From Verrucomicrobiota bacterium (lineage in GTDB: Bacteria; Verrucomicrobiota; Kiritimatiellia; CAIQIC01; Lenti-01): a stretch of DNA of 13,012 nt. Position 1 is the stretch's first letter. Each line of letters starts with the position of its first letter. The notes below the pieces were generated by a model. The model did not search any database. It saw nothing but the letters and a program-made list of their open reading frames with translations, and had not been told where the DNA came from. The stretch spans positions 1 through 13,012 of the forward strand of contig DMJA01000210.1 in assembly GCA_003451935.1 (NCBI GenBank), given 5' to 3'. The position numbers and the translations under genes are program-made. Shown here one piece after another: positions 6,462-13,012 of this stretch.

Positions 6462-8345
6462 TCAAGCCGGTTTGTCCACGCCGATTTCCCGCATTTGAAC
6501 GAACTGACCACGAAAGAAAATCGCATGCCAAAGGGCGAGGCAGAATGGACGCCAGAATTGCTCGATCGTACCCTGCTGATGCATCAGATACGCTTCGCAC
6601 GCCATCATGGCGGAGGGTCGCAGAAATGGCGTGTCCGGAACAAGAGCGTGGGTCAAGTCGCGCAGGGTGTTCCGGTTGGTCTCGATAAACAGCGGCAGCG
6701 GCGCGGCGAAACCAAATTTACCCTTTTGATCGAGGACATTATCCGGAACGACTCCACGCATCGCCGTGCGCAAAGCCTGTTTGGTTCGGCCCGCGAGAAG
6801 GGCATCCGGCGAGAAACGAGCCAGATGCTCCACAACCTCATGATCAAGAAACGGCACGCGGATTTCGACCCCGAAGGCCATGGAATTGCGGTCTTCGTAA
6901 TGCAGGAACGGCGGCACCGTCCAATGCAACAGGCAATTGCGATATACCTCCTCATATGGATCCTGGCCGGCTTCCCGCCAGAATCCCCCTATGGCGAGAT
7001 CTCTCGGCGCGTCCAGAATTCCTAGCAATCGGACCGCTTGGCGGGATTTGTGCCATTGCCTCACGCGCCGCGGGGCGGCATGCTGAGCCGCCCGGACGAG
7101 AAATTCCAGGCGCCGGCGAAAAGACGCGCCGCCGCCGTCAAGATGGCTTGCGTATTCCGTCGTAGCCGCAAACAGGCGGCTCCACTTCCTTTGCCGCAAC
7201 AGACTTCCCAGCTGCCCAAGGAGATGGGTCCCATATCCCCCGAGCACTTCGTCGCCGCCATTCCCGGAAAGCAGCACCGCCACTCCCGCCGCACGGCTCA
7301 TGCGGCAAAGTTCATAGTGGGCATACATGGACCCATCGGCAATCGGCTCGTCGTGGTGAAAAACGATTTCGGGCAGGGCGTCTATAAACCCCTGCCCATC
7401 CGAGGTCCATTCGTGGGTTTTGCCTTGCACCGCTTTTTGAACGACCGGAATCAAGACGTTCTCGGTATTGGGCTGAGATAGCATTGAGCTGAAGGTGTTC
7501 AACGCCCCGGCCGGCATTTCGCGGGCGGCCAGACAGGCCAAGGAGGAGGAGTCGAGCCCGCCCGAGACAAAGGCGCCCACGGGCACGTCGGACCGTAGAT
7601 GCAAACGGACGGTTTCCGCCAGTTTGTCGCGCAACCCCTCGGCCTCCGCCTCGCCGAACGGGGCGGCGCCGATTTCCGGCGGCGACCAGTAGCGCACCGG
7701 CGCCGCATACCGGCCAGCCGAATCGATCCGGACCCAATGCGCCGGCAACAACTGTTCGACGCCATGGAACATAGTCTGCGCATCCACATCCTGATGCCGC
7801 CACGCGACGAAGCGCGCGACCGCATCCATGTTCACGTCATCCGCGAAGCCAGGCAAACGCACCAAGGCCTTGATCTCCGAGGCGATGAGACACCCTGCCC
7901 CACATCTCCGCAGATAGAGGGGCTTAATGCCCAAACGGTCGCGCGCAACGAAAAGATCCCGGCGCTGGGTATCCCAAAGGGCAAACGCAAACATTCCGCG
8001 GAAACGAGCCAGACAATCCACGCCCCATTGTCGATAAGCCGCGAGGATCACCTCTGTATCGCTGTTCGTGCGAAAAGTGTAGCGGGACCGCAGTTCGTTG
8101 CGAAGTTCGATATAATTATATATTTCGCCATTGAAAACAATGAGGTTGCCCGATTCCGCATCCTCCATCGGCTGGTTGCCGGTCGCCCCGACATCGATGA
8201 TGCTCAGCCGGGCATGTCCGAGGGACACTTGCGGCCCCCGCCAAAAACCCAAAGCGTCTGGCCCCCGATGGCGAATCCTTCCCACCAAACCTTCCAGAAG
8301 GTTATGGAAGGGCGTTTCGCCGATGATTCCGACTATACCGCACAT
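6462..8345 (-). CDS. asnB: Asparagine synthase (glutamine-hydrolysing) family amidotransferase
   Basis: A 627-residue two-domain protein of normal family length. The class II glutaminase domain begins with the nucleophile Cys2 in MCGIVGIIGE and includes IRHRGPD (24-30), FNGEIYNY (71-78) and RDRLGIKPLY (135-144). The synthetase domain has the ATP PP-loop SGGLDSS (261-267), SGNGGDE (360-366) and FGVEIRVPFLDH. All these are intact, so it should be active. It hydrolyses glutamine and uses ATP to amidate a carboxylate. In polysaccharide loci such proteins often amidate uronic or amino-acid substituents rather than make free asparagine. The true start is ATG 8345, giving the obligatory N-terminal Cys; GAGG at 8351-8354 lies 5 nt upstream. 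The open frame further upstream overlaps the acetyltransferase gene. It follows that gene by 7 nt. Confidence 0.95.
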   Translation of the reverse strand: MCGIVGIIGETPFHNLLEGLVGRIRHRGPDALGFWRGPQVSLGHARLSIIDVGATGNQPMEDAESGNLIVFNGEIYNYIELRNELRSRYTFRTNSDTEVILAAYRQWGVDCLARFRGMFAFALWDTQRRDLFVARDRLGIKPLYLRRCGAGCLIASEIKALVRLPGFADDVNMDAVARFVAWRHQDVDAQTMFHGVEQLLPAHWVRIDSAGRYAAPVRYWSPPEIGAAPFGEAEAEGLRDKLAETVRLHLRSDVPVGAFVSGGLDSSSLACLAAREMPAGALNTFSSMLSQPNTENVLIPVVQKAVQGKTHEWTSDGQGFIDALPEIVFHHDEPIADGSMYAHYELCRMSRAAGVAVLLSGNGGDEVLGGYGTHLLGQLGSLLRQRKWSRLFAATTEYASHLDGGGASFRRRLEFLVRAAQHAAPRRVRQWHKSRQAVRLLGILDAPRDLAIGGFWREAGQDPYEEVYRNCLLHWTVPPFLHYEDRNSMAFGVEIRVPFLDHEVVEHLARFSPDALLAGRTKQALRTAMRGVVPDNVLDQKGKFGFAAPLPLFIETNRNTLRDLTHALVPDTPFLRPSAMMACEAYLMHQQGTIEQFWRPFCLALWHAIFFRGQFVQMREIGVDKPA

Positions 8346-8350
8346 GCGCG

Positions 8351-8354
8351 CCTC
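8351..8354 (-). promoter_or_regulatory. Shine-Dalgarno site fixing the asnB start
   Basis: GAGG on the minus strand, 5 nt before ATG 8345 and overlapping the TGA of the acetyltransferase gene. It supports a start that leaves Cys2 at the mature N-terminus. Confidence 0.55.
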
Positions 8355-8883
8355 AGACCTGTTGCCGGATTCCGATTTCCTTGGCCGGGTTGCCCCCCAC
8401 AATGGCACCCGCCCGCACGTCTTTGACCACCACGGCCCCCAAGGCGACCACGGCGCCTTCGCCGACCGTAACCCCCATGCCGACCACCGCCTTTGCCGCC
8501 ACCCAGGCATCCTTCTGGATTGTGATGGGAGCCGTCACCAGCGGGAAGGCCGGATCATGCACGTCATGGCTCGCCGTGCAGAGGAAGGCATATTGGCTGA
8601 CAACCGCCCCTTCCTCCAGCGTCACCCTGTCCACGTTGTAGCAATCCACATCATCCGCCAGAATACTGTTTGCCTTCATCACCAGATTCCACGGCGCCAC
8701 GACCTTGGCAGCGCCATACACCCGCGCCGTCGGATCGATTTGCGCGCCAAACGACTGCAGCAAAAACCTTTTAAGGGGGAAACCGCTTCGCGGCAAAGGG
8801 CGCGCAAACAAACCCCACAAGACCACCCAGCAAAACCGGCGTAACCGATGGGACAATGAGAAGGGACTGACGATTGTGCTCAT
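8353..8883 (-). CDS. WcaF-like hexapeptide-repeat acetyltransferase
   Basis: A 176-residue protein, close to the length of WcaF-type colanic acid acetyltransferases. The N-terminal 45 residues are basic and hydrophobic (FCWVVLWGLFARPLPRSG, then KRFLLQSFGAQI), as in that family. From residue 48 a left-handed beta-helix of hexapeptide turns follows. TASHDVHD (103-110) holds the likely catalytic His106. WVAAKAVVGMGVTVGEGAVV and the closing GGNPAKEI form the acetyl-CoA side. It probably O-acetylates a sugar of the repeat unit or lipid-linked intermediate, as a trimer in the cytoplasm (family knowledge). Its ATG overlaps the stop of the preceding GT4 gene as ATGA, and asnB starts 7 nt after its own stop. 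The position of the acetyl group is unknown. Confidence 0.9.
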   Translation of the reverse strand: MSTIVSPFSLSHRLRRFCWVVLWGLFARPLPRSGFPLKRFLLQSFGAQIDPTARVYGAAKVVAPWNLVMKANSILADDVDCYNVDRVTLEEGAVVSQYAFLCTASHDVHDPAFPLVTAPITIQKDAWVAAKAVVGMGVTVGEGAVVALGAVVVKDVRAGAIVGGNPAKEIGIRQQV

Positions 8884-10046
8884 AAGTATGGGGATAATTG
8901 CTCCATCATGATGGTCGCCGAATGCAAGGGAGAAAGGGAGGTCCGAGCGAATTCCCGCGCGGATTTCGACATGCTTTTCATCTTGGCTGGATCCGCCAAA
9001 AACCCACCCGCCGCCTCCGCAAAATCGGAAGCGTTTCGTGACACCACGCGGACGGCTCCGCTTGCTTGAAACCGGGCGGCGTCGCCGATATCCCGCGAGA
9101 TGATGGCCGGCAGACCGTAGGCCAAGGCCTCGGCGATCGCCGCGCCAAAATTTTCGAATTGCGACAGGAAGCCAAACAAATCCGACTCCTGGAAAGCGGA
9201 TTTCAATTCGTCGCCCCGTAGTTCGCCGACGAACCGCACGCGGTCGGCGACCCCAAGTTGCGCGGCCAACGCCTGCAAGGCAAGCCCATGTCCGGCATCA
9301 GGCCCGACGATCAACAAATAGGTTTCCGGATACCTTTTCCGCAACACGGCGAGTCCACGGATCAACTCATCGACTCCCTTCCACGGCGTCAGCCGGCCCA
9401 CGAAAAGAACGACCTTGGCCTCCTCCGGAATCGACAACCGGGCCCGAAGGCCCAGCGTTTGCGGCAGCGGGCGATGGGCATCCAGGTCGATGCAGAGAGG
9501 GCAGACCACGGCGGGAGGCCGCAACCGGTGGGCGGCGGAAGAAGCCTTTTCGCCTTCCGATGTGAAGACAATCGCCGTTGACCTTCTTAATATCGGCCGC
9601 TCAATTAGTTCCATGTATGCACGCGCAAACAGCCCCCGGGTTTGCCACGCCCCCTGCGACAATGCGTTGTGGAGGATCGGCAAAAATGGCTTTCCGTAAA
9701 AACGAGCGATGCGAAATGCAACCGTCTGCGGGTAGGTCATGGTTGCGCTGGCCAGAATGATATCCGCGTCGCGAGCCATTTCTTTGGCTGCCCCCATCAT
9801 GGCCGGGGCGAAAAAGGGCAAGGGAATCCGCCGAAATCCATGCACGAACACGACCGGGTTTCCCGCCACATCGACCGGCCGGCCACGCGGTACATTCAGG
9901 TGCCCCTGCGGCCGCACATCCGTGGCCAACACGGTCACGTCATGCCCCGCCTGTGTCAAGCCCTTGCACAGGGCCACCCCGGTTGAAACCGGCCCCCCAA
10001 AGCCATAGGCCGGCGCATGATATGAGCGTATCCAAAGAATCCTCAA
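8880..10046 (-). CDS. GT4 family glycosyltransferase (TTG start)
   Basis: A 388-residue GT-B enzyme. It opens with ILWIRSYHAPAYGFGGPVS, the acceptor-side glycine-rich loop. The donor domain begins near VVLFVGRLTPWKGVDELI (212-229) and contains YLLIVGPDAGHG and the EX7E motif, Glu298 and Glu306 in SQFENFGAAIAEALAYGLP. This is the retaining GT4 pattern. The start codon is TTG at 10046-10044, supported by GGAG 5 nt upstream and by family similarity beginning at the first residue. It overlaps the TGA of the GT9 gene (TTGA), and its own TGA overlaps the acetyltransferase ATG. Nucleotide-sugar donor and linkage cannot be read from the sequence. Confidence 0.92.
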   Translation of the reverse strand: MRILWIRSYHAPAYGFGGPVSTGVALCKGLTQAGHDVTVLATDVRPQGHLNVPRGRPVDVAGNPVVFVHGFRRIPLPFFAPAMMGAAKEMARDADIILASATMTYPQTVAFRIARFYGKPFLPILHNALSQGAWQTRGLFARAYMELIERPILRRSTAIVFTSEGEKASSAAHRLRPPAVVCPLCIDLDAHRPLPQTLGLRARLSIPEEAKVVLFVGRLTPWKGVDELIRGLAVLRKRYPETYLLIVGPDAGHGLALQALAAQLGVADRVRFVGELRGDELKSAFQESDLFGFLSQFENFGAAIAEALAYGLPAIISRDIGDAARFQASGAVRVVSRNASDFAEAAGGFLADPAKMKSMSKSAREFARTSLSPLHSATIMMEQLSPYL

Positions 10047-11197
10047 GACGGCTCCCCATTCACCACTTCAATCCCCTTGGTCCCACCCCGCCGCTGTTTC
10101 AGGATTTTAGAACAGGCCGCCACGACATCTTCCACCCCGACCCTGCGCGTGCATTCGTTGCCGTGCCCCGGACATTGTTGGGCCATGCACCCCGAGCAAG
10201 ACAAATCATGGCGCAACACGATATGCCCTGCGCCATACGGCTCCCATAAGCCAGGATAATCCCGGGCTGAAAAGACGCCCACGCAGGGCACGCCGACGGC
10301 GGCCGCGAGGTGCATGGTTCCCGTGTCGTTTCCAAGATAGGCCGCACAACGACTCAACAGTGCGGCGGATTGCCGAACACCCAGCCCGCCAGCCGCAACC
10401 GTCCCCTCGCCCCATGTAGCCACTAGGCGATCTCCCAGTTCGCGGTCATCGCCCCCCCCGGACACCACGGGCCACACGCCTGTTTCTGCAATCAACTGCT
10501 TAACGGCTTCGCCAAATCGTTCGACAGGCCATATCTTGCTAGGCATTTTGGAGCCCGGGCCAACCCCCAAGAGGGGCCGACCTTGGGGCGCGCCACGGTC
10601 TTCCAGCCACTGTTGCGCCTCTGCCCGTTCGGCAACGGTCAAAGCCAGATCGTAGCGCCCCTCTCCCGCGGCGGGCGCAGGCACCCCGGACGCGCGCAGC
10701 CGTGCCAGCAGCAAATCGGCAACCGGTGGCAGCCGCGGGGGCGGCACTCCCGAAGTGATTGGCGGCCGCACCGGCAACCCTTCGAATCCTATCCGCGCGG
10801 GAATACCTGTAGAAGCGAAGAAAAGGCGGTCACGCAAGACTCGCCATTGTCCCTGCCAGCAGCGGACCAGATACACCAGGACATCGTACCGTCCTTCATA
10901 AACCACGCGGAACATGTGGAGCGCAAGACTGGCTTTTCCGGCACAATTACCGGAGACGGGATACGACAGAAACTCGTCCACGCACCCACAGCCTTCGAGC
11001 ACCTCGCGGGCGGACACCAGCGACCGCCCCCTTTGCGCATCAACCAAAAGAGAAATCCGCGCATTGGCAAAGTGCTGGCGTACAGCCCACAGGGCCGGCA
11101 GAACGCACAAGGTGTCGCCCAGCGAACCGATGGAATACACGAGTACACGGCGCACGGCAGAAACGTCCTGAATTGGCATCACATCCGGGTTCTTCAT
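10043..11197 (-). CDS. GT9 family glycosyltransferase (ADP-heptose:LPS heptosyltransferase-like)
   Basis: A 384-residue protein with the GT9 plan. The N-terminal domain has VLVYSIGSLGDTLCVLPALWAV (18-39), the acceptor-side GD-phrase of this family. The C-terminal domain has GVGPGSKMPSKIWPVERFGE (211-230) and YLGNDTGTMHLAAAVGVPCV (287-306), where Asp291-Thr-Gly-x-x-His is the donor-binding signature. Near the end, cysteines 334, 337, 342 and 349 form the C-x2-C-x4-C cluster seen in many GT9 enzymes. Known members transfer heptose to LPS core; in this locus it may add another sugar to the repeat unit. Start ATG 11197 overlaps the polymerase stop (ATGA); a second ATG at codon 7 is possible. Its stop overlaps the TTG start of the next gene. 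Confidence 0.92.
   Translation of the reverse strand: MKNPDVMPIQDVSAVRRVLVYSIGSLGDTLCVLPALWAVRQHFANARISLLVDAQRGRSLVSAREVLEGCGCVDEFLSYPVSGNCAGKASLALHMFRVVYEGRYDVLVYLVRCWQGQWRVLRDRLFFASTGIPARIGFEGLPVRPPITSGVPPPRLPPVADLLLARLRASGVPAPAAGEGRYDLALTVAERAEAQQWLEDRGAPQGRPLLGVGPGSKMPSKIWPVERFGEAVKQLIAETGVWPVVSGGGDDRELGDRLVATWGEGTVAAGGLGVRQSAALLSRCAAYLGNDTGTMHLAAAVGVPCVGVFSARDYPGLWEPYGAGHIVLRHDLSCSGCMAQQCPGHGNECTRRVGVEDVVAACSKILKQRRGGTKGIEVVNGEPS
10052..10055 (-). promoter_or_regulatory. Shine-Dalgarno site for the TTG-started GT4 gene
   Basis: GGAG on the minus strand, 5 nt before TTG 10046-10044, within the last codons of the GT9 gene. It favours TTG as the genuine start. Confidence 0.55.
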
Positions 11198-12618
11198 GTG
11201 CCCGGCGTTCGAGACGCGGGATATGGCGGAGCACGCCCTTGTTCAGCAGGCCGGCGCGTGGCAAATCCCTGTGCCATTGGCCTGCGCATGCGTGAAGGCC
11301 GCCAGAAGTGAAAGAACAGGACGAGAATCGCCATGTTCCGGAGCATGACAAATACGCTGCCCATATCGCTCTCGACATTGAACGCGAGATGCAACAATTG
11401 CCCCACGAAAATCATCTTTAGAAAGAGCGGCAAGTTTGAGCTGAAATAGACAAACTGGAGTAGCCCAAACATCAACAGGCCAAACAGGACGCCATAGAAA
11501 AAAGCCCCTACATAACCTCCATCGGCCACCCCGGCGGCCACCCATGTGGACGACATATCATGCACCGGCATTTCGTGCCAAACCAGGATTTGCTGTTCCG
11601 GGGCGTATCTTCCGATCTTGCCCGGCCACAGAACACGCGGAATGGCGCTGGCAACGGCATTCAGGAGATTTCTTCCCAACATGGGCCCGTGCGTCTCTTG
11701 CGCCGTCAACAAATCTCCGACAAAGCGATGAACGAAAAACATCCGGGCGGCAACGTTTTCGCGACTCCGTTCCTGCATGATTGCGCGATCGCCATAATCG
11801 CGCGTTTCCCCTGCAACATCCAGCACCTGGCCAAAGCGGGTTACCTCGCTCAATTGAGGCAACTGCTCCCGCATCTCCAGGAAGAAGGGACTTAACTGGA
11901 TCATGGTTATAATCCCCGCCAGTCCGATCAAGGCGCCACGCACCTGACCGCGCCGACCGCCCAGCATCAGACAGGGCATGGCCATCATGAAGAATAACTG
12001 GATCAGCATGCGCCGCCCTGATGCAAATCCATGCACGAATTCCCCTCCAACAACCAAAACCGCCAAAATGGCTCCGGCAAAGTCGCGCTGGCCCGAGCCG
12101 CGAGAGGAAAACAACTTGTCCCCCGCCCAAACCATGAGAATCGGCGTCAGCAAGCCAGTTAAAAAACTCAAGACGACAAGCGGATAGGGCAAGGATAGCA
12201 CTCGGTCCAGCGTGGCGCTTCCGGAGAAGAACATCCCGTACTGAAGCAACCAAAACCGGACCAGCCACGTTAAACCGAGGCAAATCGCGACCGCAAGGAG
12301 AGGGATTGCACGGATGGAAACCACGAGGTTGGGCAGGATCCTTCCGACGGGGACCTGATGGACATGCCGCCGGGCAAGATATATCCGATTCGTAAATTCG
12401 ACGCCCGCCCAAAAAGCCAAAACCGCAAAGACGATGTCCGTCCTTAAATACTCCCGATAGAGCCCCGAAGTAATCGAAGCCACAACCGGCAGGATGATGA
12501 AGGTTATGCAAACCATCACCATCGCCAGATCGGTTAGAAGCCAGATCCTGCGCCGGAGGCGGGAAGCCACCACGAGCCCAATGCACGCCACAATGGCCAA
12601 CATGTTTGCCCAAATCAT
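11194..12618 (-). CDS. Wzy-like O-antigen/polysaccharide polymerase
   Basis: A 474-residue polytopic membrane protein, with about 10-12 hydrophobic segments spread from the N-terminus (MIWANMLAIVACIGLVV) to about residue 440. A large hydrophilic loop follows the mid-protein segment ITMIQLSPFF and contains the phrase SAIPRVLWPGKIGRYAPEQQ and later DMSSTWVAAGVADGGYVGAFFYG. That arrangement (IPR..WP.K loop, then an 'xxGxxGxxFYG' helix) is typical of the oligosaccharide repeat-unit polymerase family. Such proteins join lipid-linked repeat units on the periplasmic face. Sequence identity within the family is low, so this rests on topology and these phrases. ATG 12618 was chosen because AAGGGA lies 5 nt upstream; a GTG at 12639 in frame would add 7 residues and overlap the preceding gene. 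The last 35 residues are Arg/Pro-rich and cytoplasmic. Confidence 0.82.
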   Translation of the reverse strand: MIWANMLAIVACIGLVVASRLRRRIWLLTDLAMVMVCITFIILPVVASITSGLYREYLRTDIVFAVLAFWAGVEFTNRIYLARRHVHQVPVGRILPNLVVSIRAIPLLAVAICLGLTWLVRFWLLQYGMFFSGSATLDRVLSLPYPLVVLSFLTGLLTPILMVWAGDKLFSSRGSGQRDFAGAILAVLVVGGEFVHGFASGRRMLIQLFFMMAMPCLMLGGRRGQVRGALIGLAGIITMIQLSPFFLEMREQLPQLSEVTRFGQVLDVAGETRDYGDRAIMQERSRENVAARMFFVHRFVGDLLTAQETHGPMLGRNLLNAVASAIPRVLWPGKIGRYAPEQQILVWHEMPVHDMSSTWVAAGVADGGYVGAFFYGVLFGLLMFGLLQFVYFSSNLPLFLKMIFVGQLLHLAFNVESDMGSVFVMLRNMAILVLFFHFWRPSRMRRPMAQGFATRRPAEQGRAPPYPASRTPGT

Positions 12619-12623
12619 GGCGG

Positions 12624-12629
12624 TCCCTT
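12624..12629 (-). promoter_or_regulatory. Shine-Dalgarno site favouring ATG 12618 for the polymerase
   Basis: AAGGGA on the minus strand, 5 nt before ATG 12618-12616. It overlaps the stop of the upstream glycosyltransferase and argues against the earlier GTG at 12639. Confidence 0.5.
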
Positions 12630-13012
12630 CACCCTTCACCCGAACAATGCAACGGCTCGGCGGAAATTTGCTGCATCATCGTCGCCAACCGTTGTGCATA
12701 ACTGTATCCAGACGACCGGCAACGTTTCAAACCGCGGGCGGCAATGGCTTCCCGTTCGGCGTCGTGGACCAGGTAATGGCGCACCTTGGCGACCAATTCC
12801 TCTGGGGTGGAGAAGAAGTCCGCCTCGACGCCTTCGGCGAAGACCCGCACGTTTTCGTCATTCCGCTCGGCAAGCATAAACACGCCGCAGGCGGGAATCT
12901 CGTACATGCGCGAGTTGTCCGTGTCCCGGTTCCATTGCGAATAGAAACATAGGCATATTTTGGAACGGCAAATCGCGGCGGCGTAGTCCTCGTTGCATAA
13001 ACGGGGTAGCAC
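12629..13012 (-). CDS. CgeB-like glycosyltransferase, N-terminal part beyond window
   Basis: Only the last 127 codons are present, and the frame is open to the window edge. The visible part matches the C-terminal domain of CgeB-type glycosyltransferases (Glyco_trans_1_2). SKICLCFYSQWNRDTDNSRM is followed directly by YEIPACGVFMLAERNDEN, the family's R-x-YEIPA-C-G donor-site phrase. Next come FSTPEELVAKVRHYLVHDAEREAIAARGLKRC and a Tyr-rich stretch with YAQRLATMMQQI. The cytoplasmic donor-binding half is therefore intact. It presumably transfers a sugar onto the repeat unit or a protein, with unknown donor. TGA at 12631-12629 lies 10 nt before the polymerase ATG, so the two genes are in one transcript. 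The first base triplet of the window is an internal GTG valine codon, not a start. Confidence 0.85.
   Translation of the reverse strand: MLPRLCNEDYAAAICRSKICLCFYSQWNRDTDNSRMYEIPACGVFMLAERNDENVRVFAEGVEADFFSTPEELVAKVRHYLVHDAEREAIAARGLKRCRSSGYSYAQRLATMMQQISAEPLHCSGEG

Noticed and set aside
8109..8126. AT-rich palindrome as promoter or operator
   Set aside because: It codes for the conserved GEIYNYIE of the glutaminase domain, so protein conservation explains most of it.
8346..8510. A 55-residue N-terminal extension of asnB
   Set aside because: It overlaps the acetyltransferase gene and would bury the catalytic Cys2, which must be N-terminal. ATG 8345 has a Shine-Dalgarno site.
1..13012. CRISPR array, tRNA, rRNA, insertion sequence or attachment site
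   Set aside because: I saw no regularly spaced repeats, tRNA-like cloverleaf, transposase or terminal inverted repeats on either strand.

Overview
The window is a stretch of a surface- or exopolysaccharide biosynthesis locus. All thirteen genes I can support lie on the minus strand and are read from right to left. The glycan enzyme families (GT9 heptosyltransferase-like, Wzy-like polymerase, PglC-like phosphoglycosyltransferase, FlaA1/CapD dehydratase, WcaF-like acetyltransferase) point to a bacterium, most likely one with a Gram-negative envelope. Base composition is GC-rich, TGA is the main stop codon, and GTG and TTG starts occur. A heptamer 'GTCTCTN' repeat inside a VanZ gene and a GC-rich double palindrome between genes resemble dispersed repeats I associate with uncultured PVC-type genomes (Kiritimatiellota/Verrucomicrobiota). 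That placement is a guess, not something shown here.

In order of transcription: end of a CgeB-like glycosyltransferase (12629-13012, cut by the window edge); Wzy-like polymerase (11194-12618); GT9 glycosyltransferase (10043-11197); GT4 glycosyltransferase (8880-10046, TTG start); WcaF-like hexapeptide acetyltransferase (8353-8883); asparagine synthase-type amidotransferase asnB (6462-8345); WcaI/WbuB-like GT4 (5211-6437); GNAT acetyltransferase (4621-5214, GTG start); PglC-like phosphoglycosyltransferase (3932-4624); WbqC family protein (3211-3921); a DegT-family aminotransferase interrupted by one in-frame TAG (2046-3197); a VanZ family membrane protein (1484-1906); and a FlaA1/CapD/PglF-type nucleotide-sugar 4,6-dehydratase (1-1402, C-terminus off the window). 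From 13012 to 2046 the genes overlap or lie within 24 nt of each other, so this is very probably one operon. A 139-nt spacer holding two hairpins separates that block from vanZ, and 81 nt separate vanZ from the dehydratase.

The left half reads as a route to an acylated 4-amino-4,6-dideoxy sugar loaded on undecaprenyl phosphate: dehydratase, DegT aminotransferase, GNAT N-acetyltransferase, PglC-like transferase, with WbqC as an uncharacterised helper. The right half supplies glycosyltransferases, acetyl and amide decorations, and a polymerase. No flippase or export gene is visible, so the locus must continue beyond the window.

The point that most needs checking is the amber codon at residue 86 of the otherwise complete aminotransferase. 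It could be a real pseudogene, a one-base sequence error, or readthrough. The only other gene ending in TAG (wbqC) has a TGA one codon later, so the window does not exclude readthrough.
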